Notes under the pieces: model-generated
The model's input: only the letters and a program-made list of their open reading frames with translations
Databases searched by the model: none
Told to the model about the DNA's origin: nothing
Part shown: one piece after another, positions 6,377 to 6,435 of the stretch
Layout of the letters: each line of letters begins with the position of its first letter
Position numbering within the stretch: position 1 is the first letter of the stretch
From: Bacillota bacterium
Lineage (GTDB): Bacteria > Bacillota > Bacilli > Bacillales_A > Planococcaceae
DNA: 6,435 nt
Direction: 5' to 3'
Assembly: GCA_023405135.1 (NCBI GenBank)
Contig: JAEXYZ010000056.1
Location: 1-6,435, forward strand
Translations under genes and position numbers: made by a program

Positions 6377-6435
6377 ATGGATAAGAAAAGTTTAGCACAT
6401 ACAACGTGGAATTGTAAGTATCACATTGTGTTTGC
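6377..6435 (+). CDS. tnpA: IS200/IS605-family transposase TnpA, 5' part only (runs off the window)
   Basis: TnpA is the small Y1 (HUH) single-strand transposase that excises and inserts IS200-type elements. Only the first 19 codons are present, MDKKSLAHTTWNCKYHIVF. The W-N-C-K-Y-H-I-V-F stretch is the hallmark first beta strand of this family, normally followed by APKYRR. The catalytic HUH motif and tyrosine lie beyond the window, so integrity cannot be judged. ATG 6377-6379 is preceded by AAAGGAG (6363-6369) at seven bases. The end hairpin and the structured leader upstream agree with this identification. Whether a tnpB gene follows is unknown. Confidence 0.88.
   Translation, partial: MDKKSLAHTTWNCKYHIVF

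Overview
The window is AT-rich, with strong AGGAGG/AAGGTGAT-type ribosome binding sites, some GTG starts and U-tailed hairpin terminators. Together with the protein types this points to a low-GC Gram-positive of the order Bacillales (Bacillus/Lysinibacillus-like). Genus cannot be fixed from the sequence alone. No rRNA, tRNA or CRISPR was seen, and no gene-free stretch exceeds 300 bases.

Layout, left to right. Bases 1 to about 120 look like the end of an unidentified mobile element. It cuts off a minus-strand gene (about 120-1077) that joins a PD-(D/E)XK-like nuclease motif to a DUF2075-type P-loop helicase core; the helicase stops right after the third motif. Next on the minus strand is a membrane-anchored CHASE3-HAMP-GGDEF diguanylate cyclase (1148-2461) with its own candidate extended -10 promoter. 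A strong terminator (2546-2587) separates it from a minus-strand NAD(P)-dependent aldehyde dehydrogenase (2601-4079). Upstream of that lies a minus-strand membrane-anchored alkaline-phosphatase-superfamily protein (4168-5727), split by one in-frame TAA and therefore probably a pseudogene. A 180-base divergent intergenic region follows. A small plus-strand gene of unknown function with a KOW-like core (5908-6126) comes next and ends in a good terminator (6217-6249). The window closes with the left end of an IS200/IS605-family element: an end hairpin, a leader hairpin that appears to mask the tnpA ribosome binding site, and the first 19 codons of tnpA (6377 to the window end).

The genes do not form an obvious pathway. 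The cyclase and dehydrogenase look like separate transcription units of ordinary chromosomal metabolism and signalling. The region shows decay: one gene truncated by a probable insertion, one broken by a nonsense codon, and mobile-element sequence at both edges. The points most worth following up are the truncated nuclease-helicase (a possible defence or nucleic-acid-processing gene) and the structured IS200 leader.
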